A stretch of 64,000 nucleotides of DNA from Micropruina sp. (lineage in GTDB: Bacteria > Actinomycetota > Actinomycetes > Propionibacteriales > Propionibacteriaceae): contig JADJTM010000003.1 in NCBI GenBank assembly GCA_016711205.1, forward strand, positions 62,001 through 126,000, given 5' to 3'. The notes beneath the pieces were generated by a model. The model was not told the DNA's origin and did not search any database. It worked only from the letters and a program-made list of their open reading frames with translations. The translations under genes were made by a program, and so were the position numbers. How positions within the stretch are numbered: the stretch's first letter is position 1; each line of letters opens with the position of its first letter. Shown piece after piece: positions 27,396-36,172 of the stretch.

Positions 27396-27471
27396 GCCGC
27401 CTTAGCTCAGTTGGCAGAGCGATTCACTCGTAATGAATAGGTCTGGGGTTCGACTCCCCAAGGCGGCTCCA
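27396..27471 (+). tRNA. tRNA-Thr (anticodon CGT)
   Basis: Cloverleaf read by eye: acceptor GCCGCCT/AGGCGGC, D-stem GCTC/GAGC with AGTTGGCA loop, anticodon stem ATTCA/TGAAT with loop CTCGTAA (anticodon CGT, decodes ACG), and T-stem TGGGG/CCCCA with loop TTCGACT. Discriminator T at 27468 and an encoded CCA at 27469-27471. Confidence 0.96.
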
Positions 27472-27554
27472 TGAATCACCTTGCCAAAGCCGACTTTTAG
27501 GGCGTGTCGGGTGGTGCCCGGGTGAACGCACTGCTTAGCCGTCGATTGCGCGTG

Positions 27555-27902
27555 TCAGAGCTGCAGGTGTAGGCGGAGTGCGTCGTCGAGTTGGCTGCTC
27601 AGCCGTGTGGGCAGTCGGCCGATCACGGGGCCGATGCGTTCGACGGATACGGCTCGGACCTGATCGGCCTGGGCCTTGGAGTCGGTTCGGATGCCGGTCT
27701 CCTCGGCGGGCAACAGGACCTGGAACGGATGGACCCGAGTGGTGTTGCTGGTGATCGGCACGACCGTGACTACGCCTCGGCCCAGCCTGGCTGCGGTGGC
27801 GTTGGCCCGGTCGTTGCTCACGATGATCGCGGGCCGGCGCTTGTCCGCCTCGCCGGCACGGGCCGGTTCCAGGTCGGTCAGCCGAATCTCGCCTCGAAGC
27901 AT
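27555..27902 (-). CDS. mazF: MazF/PemK-type endoribonuclease toxin
   Basis: A 115-aa toxin, ATG at 27900-27902 (MLRGEIRLTDLEPARAGEADKRRPAIIVSND). It keeps the MazF landmarks: G-E-I-R-x-x-x-L-E start, KRRPAIIVS, VVTVVPITSNTTRV, and KAQADQVRAVSVERIG near the C-terminus. MazF cleaves single-stranded mRNA at short motifs. The start overlaps the antitoxin stop (TAATG). The upstream antitoxin frame is broken by one base here, yet the toxin looks intact, which is not expected to be tolerated unless the break is a sequence error or the toxin is silent. Confidence 0.9.
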   Translation of the reverse strand: MLRGEIRLTDLEPARAGEADKRRPAIIVSNDRANATAARLGRGVVTVVPITSNTTRVHPFQVLLPAEETGIRTDSKAQADQVRAVSVERIGPVIGRLPTRLSSQLDDALRLHLQL

Positions 27903-28128
27903 TAGTTGAGCCCGTCGGCGAGGGTGGCCGCCCAGGCCCGGGCGTCGCTGGAGGACTCCCATTCCTGCCACGCCTGGGCGTAGGCGTCCTCCAACTCGGG
28001 ATCCCCGAGCAACTTGATCGCCTGCTGGATCGCCGCCGATCGTGATTTCAGGCCGGCGGCCAGGGCGTACTTGTCGAGCGCCTCGACGTCACTGGGGACA
28101 GACTCACGCTCAACTTCACCTGACTCAT
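27902..28128 (-). pseudogene. Ribbon-helix-helix antitoxin of MazF, apparent frameshift
   Basis: From ATG 28126-28128 the frame reads MSQVKLSVSLS, a ribbon-helix-helix beta strand; the continuation VPSDVEALDKYALAAGLKSR...AAIQQAIKLLGDPELEDAYAQAW to DGLN is in a different frame ending in the TAA at 27902-27904. The two halves join at the GGGG run 28094-28097 (plus strand): one extra base restores a single ~75-aa MazE-like protein. No start codon exists in the downstream frame before the conserved part. Probably a sequencing deletion, otherwise a mutation disabling the antitoxin. Paired operator copies lie just upstream. Confidence 0.7.
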
Positions 28129-28129
28129 G

Positions 28130-28165
28130 CCACCATGGTAGTACCAGACTTTGCTACCACGGTAG
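28130..28165 (-). promoter_or_regulatory. Tandem palindromic operator of the MazF module
   Basis: CCACCATGGTAG (28130-28141) and CTACCACGGTAG (28154-28165) are two copies of a CYACCRYGGTAG near-palindrome spaced 24 bp centre to centre, just upstream of the antitoxin start. Such paired sites typically bind antitoxin-toxin complexes for autorepression. Confidence 0.6.
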
Positions 28166-28344
28166 TCCTCAACGCCGGGAAAGTCGCACCGCCATGAGGC
28201 TTGTCTTCCCGCACAGGGCCGCCCTCGACATCATCGGCACCGAGGAGTTCGGGGAACTGCGCCTCCCACAGGGCCCGGCATCGCACAGGCAGTCGCAGCA
28301 TGGATTCAGGAGTTGTTCCTGCTGAGCGGCGGTGCCCCTTCACT

Positions 28345-28434
28345 GGGCTCCCGGCATCCGCCGGCATGACCGCACGCGGGGTGGGTCTCGACAAGTTTGA
28401 CCAACGGATGCACGCGGGTGGGTCTCGACGAGCT
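28345..28434. repeat. REP-like palindrome plus two direct repeats
   Basis: 28170-28445 contains no convincing gene. It holds a palindrome-like CCGGCATCCGCCGGCATGAC, related to the element at 54564-54655, followed by two copies of GCACGCGGGTGGGTCTCGAC (near 28371 and 28409, 38 bp apart, one base variation). The GGGTCTCGAC(A/G)AG(C/T)TT phrase looks like a dispersed intergenic repeat. Confidence 0.5.
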
Positions 28435-28445
28435 TCACAGGCGGG

Positions 28446-29408
28446 CTATGGCACCAGCACGATCTTGCCCTGCAGGGTGCCTTCGACCATGGCGCGAAAG
28501 CCCTCGGCGGCATCGTCCAAGCGGAGTACCCGGTCGATCACCGGACGGATGCCGGTACGCTCCAGCAACTGCAGCAGCCCCTCGAGTTCACCGATCGTGC
28601 CCATCGTCGAGCCGATCACCCGGAGTTGTTGGAAGAAGACCCGGTTCAGTTCGGCCGGGGGGTTGAAGCCGCTGGTCGCGCCGGCGCAGACGATGGTGCC
28701 GCCCGGACGAAGCGAGCGCAGGGAGTGTGCCCAGGTCGCCTCGCCGACGGTCTCGATCACGGCGTCCACCCGTTCCGGCAGCCGCGCACCCGGCTCGAAG
28801 GCCGCATCGGCGCCCTGCGTGAGGGACGCCGCACGCTTGGCCTCGGAGCGTCCGGTCACCCAGACCCGAAAGCCGAGCGCACGGCCCAGTGCGACCGCCG
28901 CCGACGCCACCCCGCCGGAGGCTCCCTGCACCAGCACCGTGGCGCCGTCGGTGAGCCCTGAATCGTGGGTCAGCATGCGGTAGGCGGTCAGCCAGGCCGT
29001 CGGCAGGCAGGCCGCCGCTTCGGCCGACAGCCACGCGGGCCGCGCAACCAGATTGGCCCGCGGAACGCTCACCCGCTCGGCCATCGTGCCCTGATGCAGC
29101 TCCGACAACAGGGAACGCTTGGGGTCGAGGGTCTCGTCGCCGGTCCAGCCGGGGGTGGCGATGACGGCGTGGACGAGCACCGGCCGGCCGTCCACCGAGC
29201 CGGCCGCATCGGTGCCGAGAATCATCGGCATGCGGCTCGCCGGCAGCCCGACCCCGGCCAGTGAGAACAGATCGTGGCGGTTCAGCGAGGCCGCCTCGAC
29301 GTCGACGACCACCCAGCCCTCGGACGGCTCGGGCTCCGGTCGCTCGCCGATCCGCAGGGCGGCGAGGGGGTCGTCGGGTTGGGCGGCGTCGACGTGGGCG
29401 GCCAGCAT
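28446..29408 (-). CDS. Zinc-type alcohol dehydrogenase / quinone reductase-like MDR oxidoreductase
   Basis: A 320-aa medium-chain dehydrogenase/reductase starting at ATG 29406-29408 (MLAAHVDAAQPDDPLAALRIG). GroES-like N-domain with SLNRHDLFSLAGVG and MILGTDAAGSV; Rossmann domain with GATVLVQGASGGVASAAVALG and ATSGFNPPAELN. The structural- and catalytic-zinc cysteines of classical ADHs are absent, so it is probably a zinc-independent NAD(P)H reductase of quinones or enones. The same frame reads through the repeat element upstream; those ~49 residues are not part of the protein. Confidence 0.87.
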   Translation of the reverse strand: MLAAHVDAAQPDDPLAALRIGERPEPEPSEGWVVVDVEAASLNRHDLFSLAGVGLPASRMPMILGTDAAGSVDGRPVLVHAVIATPGWTGDETLDPKRSLLSELHQGTMAERVSVPRANLVARPAWLSAEAAACLPTAWLTAYRMLTHDSGLTDGATVLVQGASGGVASAAVALGRALGFRVWVTGRSEAKRAASLTQGADAAFEPGARLPERVDAVIETVGEATWAHSLRSLRPGGTIVCAGATSGFNPPAELNRVFFQQLRVIGSTMGTIGELEGLLQLLERTGIRPVIDRVLRLDDAAEGFRAMVEGTLQGKIVLVP

Positions 29409-29429
29409 GTCTGGCAGGCTACGCCCCCC

Positions 29430-29598
29430 GTGCCGTCCCGGGCCAAGACGCGAGGTGCCCACTCTGCTGCCTTCCGCTGCACTCTGCTGCCTTTGTGCGG
29501 GCAGCAGAGTGCACCTACGGGCAGCAGAGTGGGCGCCAGGACGTCCGGGTGACACAGATCAGCTGTCGGGCACCAGATCTTCGGGAAACAGGTGGGCC
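29430..29598. repeat. Dispersed repeat with nested hairpin, copy 1 (includes the 3' end of cysE)
   Basis: This segment is nearly identical to 46296-46464 (constant offset 16866, one 1-nt indel). It contains GCCCACTCTGCTGCC and GCACTCTGCTGCC facing GGGCAGCAGAGTGC and GGGCAGCAGAGTGGGC, a nested stem. Its last ~40 bases are the final codons of cysE (HLFPEDLVPDS). As the hairpin lies after the stops, it may also terminate cysE transcription. Confidence 0.85.
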
Positions 29599-30329
29599 GG
29601 GTAGTTGACCGGACGGGCCGGCACCCCGGCCACGGTGGTGAACGGCGGCACGTCCTCCAGCACGACCGATCCGGCGCCGATCTTGGCGCCCTCACCGACC
29701 ACGATGTTGCCCAGCACCTTGGCCCCGGCGCCGATCATCACACCGCGGCGAATCTTGGGGTGCCGATCGCCGCCGACCTTGCCGGTGCCGCCGAGTGTGA
29801 CCTCATGCAGCATCGAGAAGTCGTCCTCGACCACGGCGGTCTCGCCGATCACGATCGAGGTGGCATGGTCGAACAGAATGCCCTTGCCGATGCGTGCGCC
29901 GGGGTGGATGTCCACCGCGAACACCTCCGAGATGCGGCTCTGCAGGTACAGCGCGAGCGGCTTGCGTCCGACCACCCAGTAGTAGTGCGCGACCCGGTAC
30001 GACTGCAGCGCGTGGAAGCCCTTGAAGTGCAGCAGCGGAATCGAATACCCCAGGCAGGCCGGGTCGCGGCTCAGCACCGCCCGAAGGTCTTCGCGGATGG
30101 CGGCGCCGATGCCCGGATCGCCACTGAACGCCTCGTCGATCAGTGAGCGCAGGCTCAGCGCGGTGATGGTCGGGCTGCCCAGCTTGGACGCCAGCAGGTA
30201 GCTGAGCGCGTCCTCGAGGTGGTCGTGGGCCAGCACCACGGTGTGCAGGTAGCTGGCCAGCGCCGGCTCGGCGGCGGCGGCTTCGGAGGCTTCGGAACGA
30301 ATGCGGCGCCAGATTTCGTCGTGCGGCAT
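29559..30329 (-). CDS. cysE: Serine O-acetyltransferase
   Basis: A 256-aa enzyme making O-acetylserine, the carbon skeleton for cysteine. ATG 30327-30329 (MPHDEIWRRIRSEASEA) follows AAAGG. The N-terminal helical domain (ALASYLHTVVLAHDHLEDAL) is the long E. coli-like type, followed by left-handed beta-helix hexapeptides with catalytic His residues in FAVDIHPGARIGKG and FDHATSIVIGE, then GDRHPKIRRGVMIGAGAKVLG. No cysK follows. A leaderless poly-cysteine leader peptide (30391-30462) precedes it, so expression is probably set by cysteinyl-tRNA supply. Confidence 0.95.
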   Translation of the reverse strand: MPHDEIWRRIRSEASEAAAAEPALASYLHTVVLAHDHLEDALSYLLASKLGSPTITALSLRSLIDEAFSGDPGIGAAIREDLRAVLSRDPACLGYSIPLLHFKGFHALQSYRVAHYYWVVGRKPLALYLQSRISEVFAVDIHPGARIGKGILFDHATSIVIGETAVVEDDFSMLHEVTLGGTGKVGGDRHPKIRRGVMIGAGAKVLGNIVVGEGAKIGAGSVVLEDVPPFTTVAGVPARPVNYPAHLFPEDLVPDS

Positions 30330-30334
30330 GGCAT

Positions 30335-30401
30335 GCCTTTCGGAGAACGAGAGAAGTTGTGGGCCCGGCAGGGGGTGTGTGACGAGTAACTCAGCCGAGG
30401 C
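30335..30401 (-). promoter_or_regulatory. Putative cysteine attenuator: leader segment pairing with the cysE Shine-Dalgarno region
   Basis: In RNA sense, GCCTCGG (30395-30401), just after the Cys codons of the leader peptide, can pair with CCGAAAGGC (30335-30343), which contains the cysE ribosome site; seven pairs form with a two-A bulge. A ribosome held at the Cys codons would be expected to cover GCCTCGG and free the site. This is an inference from complementarity. Confidence 0.45.
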
Positions 30402-30462
30402 GACAACAACACATGCACAACAGCGCGCCGAGGCGGCGGCGGGTCTTCGAGACGGTGTGCAT
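30391..30462 (-). CDS. Poly-cysteine leader peptide (uORF) upstream of cysE
   Basis: A 23-codon reading frame: ATG 30460-30462, TGA 30391-30393. The product is basic (MHTVSKTRRRLGALL) and then has CMCCC before RLG: four Cys in five residues, three of them consecutive TGT codons, rare in such GC-rich DNA. A TAGATT -10 hexamer ends 7 nt before the ATG, so the mRNA is predicted to begin at the start codon (leaderless). Poly-Cys uORFs controlling sulfur genes by cysteine-responsive attenuation are known in mycobacteria; here the controlled gene would be cysE, 61 nt downstream. Confidence 0.8.
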   Translation of the reverse strand: MHTVSKTRRRLGALLCMCCCRLG

Positions 30463-30469
30463 GGCGGCC

Positions 30470-30475
30470 AATCTA
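30470..30475 (-). promoter_or_regulatory. -10 element TAGATT of the leaderless cysE leader transcript
   Basis: Reads TAGATT on the minus strand, 7 nt before the leader-peptide ATG. No strong -35 hexamer is visible; TTGGAACC lies too far upstream. Confidence 0.6.
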
Positions 30476-30614
30476 GCAGTGGGTACCCCGGGCGATCCGG
30501 TTCCAAAACCGGCTACCGCCCCTCAACGCACCCAGGAGTCCGGATAGTCCCGCTTTCGGACGTCGCGTGCCGACGAACCGCTACACCTGCCCACGGCGGA
30601 CGATCGGTGCCCGG

Positions 30615-31673
30615 TCACGCGGCGGGCGTCCGGAGTGCGTACAGGGCCGCCTCGACCCGATCGCGCGGGCCGGCGACGAAGACGTACTCGGTGTTGCGGG
30701 TGTGCGACACCTGGCCGACCTTCTCGCCGCGCGGGTTGTAGATGCCGATCTGCGCGCCGATGTAGCGCCGCGAGTCGAAGGGCAGCAGTTCGACCCGCTG
30801 GTGGCCGGCGTCGCGCAGCCAGCCGATCATCGCCTCGGGGGTGATCCAGGCCTCGTCGTTGTACGACACCAGCAGCACCGACGCCCGCGCGTTGCCGATC
30901 AGGTCGGCCATGGCGGCGGCCATCGTGCGGCGCGAGTTGAACGCGCTCTGATTCTGCTCGGCGCGCGCGTCGGCGCGCTTGCAGACGATGCCGTAATGCT
31001 CGGGGGCATCCCAGCGCACCAGGGTCTCCCAGATGTGGTAGTAGGCGAAGTAGCGGTGCTGGTTGTACGGCGGGTCGAGGTACATCAGGTCGACCGGCGG
31101 CAGCTGGGTGACGACCTGCTGGGCGTCCCCGCGCAACGCGTGGCCCACCCCGTCCAGCAGCACGGGTCGGCGCAGCCGCAGCGGGTTGGCCGACCTCTTC
31201 GCCCACGACTTGAGGTAGGCCATGTGCTGGCCGGTAGTGGAATCGACCCGGTCGGCGGCCTCGATCAGGGCGGTGAGCAGCACCGGGTAGAGGGCGTGCT
31301 CGGTCAGGGTGACCAGCCGGTCCCGGATCGCGTCGATGCGTTGCCCGTTGTGGGGCTGGAAGAAGCGGGCCTGCTCGCAGAAGGTCTCGGTGACGTACCC
31401 GCGGACACCGGGCAGGGCGTCCAGTTCGGCGAGCAGTTCGTCCAGTTCGTCCAGATCGATCGCTGCAGCGTCCGTGCTGATGTAGCAGCGGGCCAGGATC
31501 TCGCTGTAGCTGGCCAGGTCGACCGCCGTCACCTGAAGGCCGCGGCGCTTGAACTCCTGCGCCACCCGGGTGGTGCCGGTGAACAGGTCCACGGCGCTGC
31601 GTGCCCCGGACGCCTCGGCGAGGGTGCCCAGCACGCCGGCCAGTGCACGCTTCGAGCCGAGGTACTTGATCAC
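30615..31673 (-). CDS. D12-class (Dam-like) adenine-specific DNA methyltransferase, solitary
   Basis: About 352 aa from GTG 31671-31673 (VIKYLGSKRALAGVLG); GTG 31680-31682 is an alternative. SAM-binding motif AVDLFTGTTRVAQEFKRRG and catalytic motif DLMYLDPPYNQHRYFAYYHI (DPPY) mark an N6-adenine methylase of the Dam/D12 class. No endonuclease or MutH-like gene is adjacent, so it could be an orphan regulatory methylase or the survivor of a restriction-modification system. The frame stays open into the neighbouring insertion-sequence remnant up to 32003, but those residues are transposase-derived. Lies between cysE and the mobile element. Confidence 0.88.
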   Translation of the reverse strand: MIKYLGSKRALAGVLGTLAEASGARSAVDLFTGTTRVAQEFKRRGLQVTAVDLASYSEILARCYISTDAAAIDLDELDELLAELDALPGVRGYVTETFCEQARFFQPHNGQRIDAIRDRLVTLTEHALYPVLLTALIEAADRVDSTTGQHMAYLKSWAKRSANPLRLRRPVLLDGVGHALRGDAQQVVTQLPPVDLMYLDPPYNQHRYFAYYHIWETLVRWDAPEHYGIVCKRADARAEQNQSAFNSRRTMAAAMADLIGNARASVLLVSYNDEAWITPEAMIGWLRDAGHQRVELLPFDSRRYIGAQIGIYNPRGEKVGQVSHTRNTEYVFVAGPRDRVEAALYALRTPAA

Positions 31674-31789
31674 GTCCGGCACCCTACTGGGGGCTGGCGG
31701 CCGGCGTCCGTCCAGAATCGCTCGGCTAACTACTTGCCGCTCGCCAAGCTCCGAAGTTGTCAACCTGGTGTGGACAGTTCGCGAGTGTT

Positions 31790-32950
<1,161 letters not shown>

Positions 32951-33263
32951 CCCGCGCCGCACCCAGCAAGGGTGTTCCGTCCAGTCCACCGCAGCCGCGT
33001 CTTCGCACCCCTCAGCACCCATCCCACCCGCAAGAACCCACCCGAAACTCCAACGAAAGCGTCAGCCCCCAGCCGACATCCCCGGCTCCACACTGATCTG
33101 ACCCACGCCCTGCCCCCACTCGAACTGTCTCACCCCGTTGACAGCGGGAGCTTCGCGAGCGGCAAGTAGTTAGGCGAGCGCCTACCGCGGGCGCCGGTGG
33201 AAAGGGCGGGCCGGGACGACGCCCACGGGCCGACCGGACTCGACCACGGGCGCCCTTGTCCAC

Positions 33264-33290
33264 CATCAAACTAGACCGTACAGTTTGATG
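33264..33290. promoter_or_regulatory. TetR-type operator, perfect 9-bp arms
   Basis: CATCAAACT (33264-33272) and AGTTTGATG (33282-33290) are exact reverse complements around a 9-nt centre (AGACCGTAC) that itself has partial dyad symmetry. It ends one base before the tetR ATG, as expected for autorepression that also covers the ABC operon. Confidence 0.75.
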
Positions 33291-33291
33291 C

Positions 33292-33972
33292 ATGGACGAG
33301 CTGAGCCCGCGGGCGCTCGCGAAGCGGCGGCAGATCACGGACGCCGCCCGCTCGCTGTTTCTCGCCCAGGGCTTCAGCCGCACCACGATGGACGCGGTCA
33401 CGGCCGAGGCCGGCGTCAGCAAACAGACCCTGTACGCCTACTTTCCCAGCAAGACCGAGCTGCTGCTCGAGATACTCACCGACGCGCGGCACGCCCTGCC
33501 CGCTCCGGAGTGGCTGCGGCCGCCGGAGACCCGCGCCGAACTGCGCGCCGCGCTGATCGGCTTCGGTGAGCGGTTGATGGACATCCTGTTCGACGCCGAG
33601 ATGATCGCGGTGCTGCGGCTGCTGCTGGGTGAGGCGGTGCACCTGCCCGCGATGCGCCAGAGCTTTCTGGACGCGCTGCCGCTGCAGCTGCTCGGCCGGG
33701 CGCGGGTGATCCTCGACGGCGCGGCAGCCAACGGCCTGATCGAGTTCGACCAGCCGGACGCCAGCGTGCGCATGCTCGTGGGGCCGCTGATGAGCTACGT
33801 GATCTTCGGTGGGCTGATGGCAACGGGCGAGCCCAAACCCCCGCCGGACGATGTCATCCCCTGGCTGGTCGACAGCTACCTGCGCACGCTCGACTTCGTC
33901 GACCAGGGCAGCCCCGTGCCCCTCGGCGCCGAGTCGCCGACACCAGCTGCACCCCGATCGGACGAGCGGTGA
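33292..33972 (+). CDS. TetR/AcrR-family transcriptional regulator
   Basis: A 226-aa regulator. N-terminal helix-turn-helix AKRRQITDAARSLFLAQGFSRTTMDAVTAEAGVSKQTLYAYFPSKTELL fits TetR (residues ~9-58). The C-terminal ligand-binding part matches the AefR-like TetR_C group (LRLLLGEAVHLPAMRQSFLD). It heads the exporter operon: its TGA overlaps the GTG of the adaptor gene, and a perfect operator lies immediately before its ATG. It probably represses the whole operon until a drug or lipid ligand binds. Confidence 0.92.
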   Translation: MDELSPRALAKRRQITDAARSLFLAQGFSRTTMDAVTAEAGVSKQTLYAYFPSKTELLLEILTDARHALPAPEWLRPPETRAELRAALIGFGERLMDILFDAEMIAVLRLLLGEAVHLPAMRQSFLDALPLQLLGRARVILDGAAANGLIEFDQPDASVRMLVGPLMSYVIFGGLMATGEPKPPPDDVIPWLVDSYLRTLDFVDQGSPVPLGAESPTPAAPRSDER

Positions 33973-35399
33973 ACGGCATGCGCGCGCCGGCGTCCGTGGC
34001 TGCTCTCGCGCTGATGCTCACCGGGTGTGCCCCGGCCACCACCACGATCACGTCCACCGGACGCGTCCAGGCCGACAGCGTGAGCGTGCAGGCGCCCACC
34101 CTGGGCGTGCCCCGGGTGAACCTGAACGCCGGCTTCGTGGTGAGCGCCACCACCGCGGCCAACCTGAGCACCGTGCCCACCCTGCTGAGCTTCGGCCAGG
34201 CGCAGCGGGTCAGCGCCGTCGAGGTCACCCTCGGCGATCAGGTGCAGGCCGGCGACGTGCTGGTCCGCTTCGACGACGCCGCGCTGGCCGCCGGAGTGAC
34301 CGCCGCCAAGGCCGACCACGCGCTGGCCAAGACCCAGGTCGGCGTGATCGATTCGGCCATCGACACCACCCACGACAAGGAAGCCGACCTCGCTGAGGCG
34401 CGCAAAGACGTTACCGACGGCATCGCCAAGGCCACCAAGGCGCGCAAGGACCTGAGTTCGAAGCTCGCCGAGGCGCGCAAGGCCGCCAAGGACCTGCCCG
34501 CACAGTTGACGAAGGTCGAGAAGACGATCAAGGAGCTGACCGGCCAGCGGGCCACCGCGGCCAGGACGCTGGCGCAACTGCGCGCCAACCGCGCCACGGC
34601 GGCCAAGAACCTGGCCGAGGTCGAGGCGGCCCTGGCCGCGCTGCCGCCCGACGCGCCGGACTCCGTGCGCGACCCCCTGCTGGCGGCCCAGAAGCAGCTC
34701 CAGGACGCGATCACACAGCTGGACGCCGGTATCAAGAAGCTCACGGCCGCGCTGAAACAGATCGACGGCGGGCTGGCCGAACTGAAGGCGGGCCGCGCCA
34801 AGCTCAAAACGGGGATCATCCAGGTCAATGAGGGCATTCCCAAGCTGACCAAGGCCATCAGGACCATCGACACCAACCTCGCCAAGGCCAACGACGGCCT
34901 GGTGAAGATCGACAAGGGCAAGAAGAAGCTGCGCGAGGCCCGGGCCGACCTCAAGCGCGCACGCACGCTGGCCGTGATCGCCGCCGACAACGACACCGCG
35001 GTCGCCCAGGCGCAGACCGCTCGCAGCCGGGCCGTGGTCACCGCGCCCCGGGACGGCACCGTGAGCAGCATCGCTCAGCTCGGCGACATGCTCGCCCCCG
35101 GCGCCACCGTTGCCGAACTCAGCGCTCCCGCGCACATCGTCCAGTTGTGGCTCGCCCCCGCCCAGGCCGCGGAGGTCTGCGTCGGTGATGCCGCCACCGT
35201 CGCCTTCGGCGCCGATCCGGCGGGCACGATCAGCCGGATTCTGCCGCTGGCGCAGTACCCGCCCACCTTTCACACCACCGATGAGGTGCACCTGACCCGT
35301 GCCGTACCCATCGAAGTCACCACCGACGCTGCCCTGCCGCCCGGCGTGCCCGTCGACGTCCAACTCACGCCGTGCCGAACCAATGAGGTGAACAAGTGA
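33969..35399 (+). CDS. Membrane-fusion-type adaptor lipoprotein with long coiled coil
   Basis: About 476 aa from GTG 33969 (ATG 33978 is an alternative). Signal and lipobox: ASVAALALMLTGC. A biotinyl-lipoyl-like half (VTLGDQVQAGDVLVRFDDAAL) leads into a ~200-residue Lys/Ala/Leu helical hairpin (about residues 115-345) and then the second lipoyl half (SRAVVTAPRDGTVSSIAQLGD) and a beta-barrel-like end. This is the HlyD/MacA layout, but anchored by a lipid. The very long coiled coil is notable in an organism without a classical outer membrane. Coupled to the next adaptor by a GTGA overlap. Confidence 0.83.
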   Translation: MNGMRAPASVAALALMLTGCAPATTTITSTGRVQADSVSVQAPTLGVPRVNLNAGFVVSATTAANLSTVPTLLSFGQAQRVSAVEVTLGDQVQAGDVLVRFDDAALAAGVTAAKADHALAKTQVGVIDSAIDTTHDKEADLAEARKDVTDGIAKATKARKDLSSKLAEARKAAKDLPAQLTKVEKTIKELTGQRATAARTLAQLRANRATAAKNLAEVEAALAALPPDAPDSVRDPLLAAQKQLQDAITQLDAGIKKLTAALKQIDGGLAELKAGRAKLKTGIIQVNEGIPKLTKAIRTIDTNLAKANDGLVKIDKGKKKLREARADLKRARTLAVIAADNDTAVAQAQTARSRAVVTAPRDGTVSSIAQLGDMLAPGATVAELSAPAHIVQLWLAPAQAAEVCVGDAATVAFGADPAGTISRILPLAQYPPTFHTTDEVHLTRAVPIEVTTDAALPPGVPVDVQLTPCRTNEVNK

Positions 35400-36172
35400 A
35401 GAAGCACAAGCGGCCGCCCGTGCCGGTCATCGTTGCAGTCGTGCTGCTGATCCTCGGCCTGGGCGGCTGGTGGTGGTGGAGCGCCACCCGTCCGACCACC
35501 ACGCAGCAGAGCCTGAGCGGCCAGGTCGAGACCACCGAGCTCACCATCGCGCCCGCGATGGCGGGCCGGATCACAGCGGTCAAGGCGGCGGAGGGCGATC
35601 AGGTGACCAAGGGCCAGGTGCTGGTGCAACTCGACACCGCCGCGCTGAAGCTGCAGCTCAGCCAGGCAAAGCAGGGCGTCACCGCGGCCAAGGCGGCCGT
35701 CACCAACGAAGAGGACGACGGCACCAAGGCCGACGTGAAGGCAGCCAAGGCGCGGCTCGCGCAGGCCGAGGCGGCCGTCAAGCTGGCCGAGGTGCAGCTC
35801 ACCTACGCCACCATCACCGCCCCCCGGGACGGCACCGTGGTCAACGTGGTCGGCAATGTCGGGCAGAACGCCGCCCCCGGCCGGACCATCCTGACCATGA
35901 CCGACCCGGCCGAGCTGTTCGTGCGCGTCTTCGTGCCGCAGACCGGCATCGCCGCGGTCTCGGTGGGCCAGTCGGTGAACGTGACCACCGACTCCAGCCC
36001 GACCACCTTTGCTGGCACGGTGTCGTTCATCAGCAACCAGGCCGAGTTCACCCCGAACAACATCGACACCCCCGAGCAGCGCACCAAGCTGGTGTTCGCG
36101 GTGCGCATCCGCATCGACGACACCTCCGGTGCGCTCAAGGCCGGCATGCCCGTGGACGTCACCCTGTCATGA
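35396..36172 (+). CDS. HlyD-family membrane fusion protein
   Basis: A 258-aa adaptor with one N-terminal membrane anchor (VPVIVAVVLLILGLGGWWWW). Lipoyl halves ITAVKAAEGDQVTKGQVLVQLDTAAL and TYATITAPRDGTVVNVVGNVG flank a short coiled coil (~residues 85-135); the beta-barrel follows (VRVFVPQTGIAAVSVGQSVN). It resembles YbhG/YhiI partners of ABC-2 exporters. GTG 35396 overlaps the preceding stop; TGA overlaps the ATPase ATG. Confidence 0.87.
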   Translation: MKKHKRPPVPVIVAVVLLILGLGGWWWWSATRPTTTQQSLSGQVETTELTIAPAMAGRITAVKAAEGDQVTKGQVLVQLDTAALKLQLSQAKQGVTAAKAAVTNEEDDGTKADVKAAKARLAQAEAAVKLAEVQLTYATITAPRDGTVVNVVGNVGQNAAPGRTILTMTDPAELFVRVFVPQTGIAAVSVGQSVNVTTDSSPTTFAGTVSFISNQAEFTPNNIDTPEQRTKLVFAVRIRIDDTSGALKAGMPVDVTLS

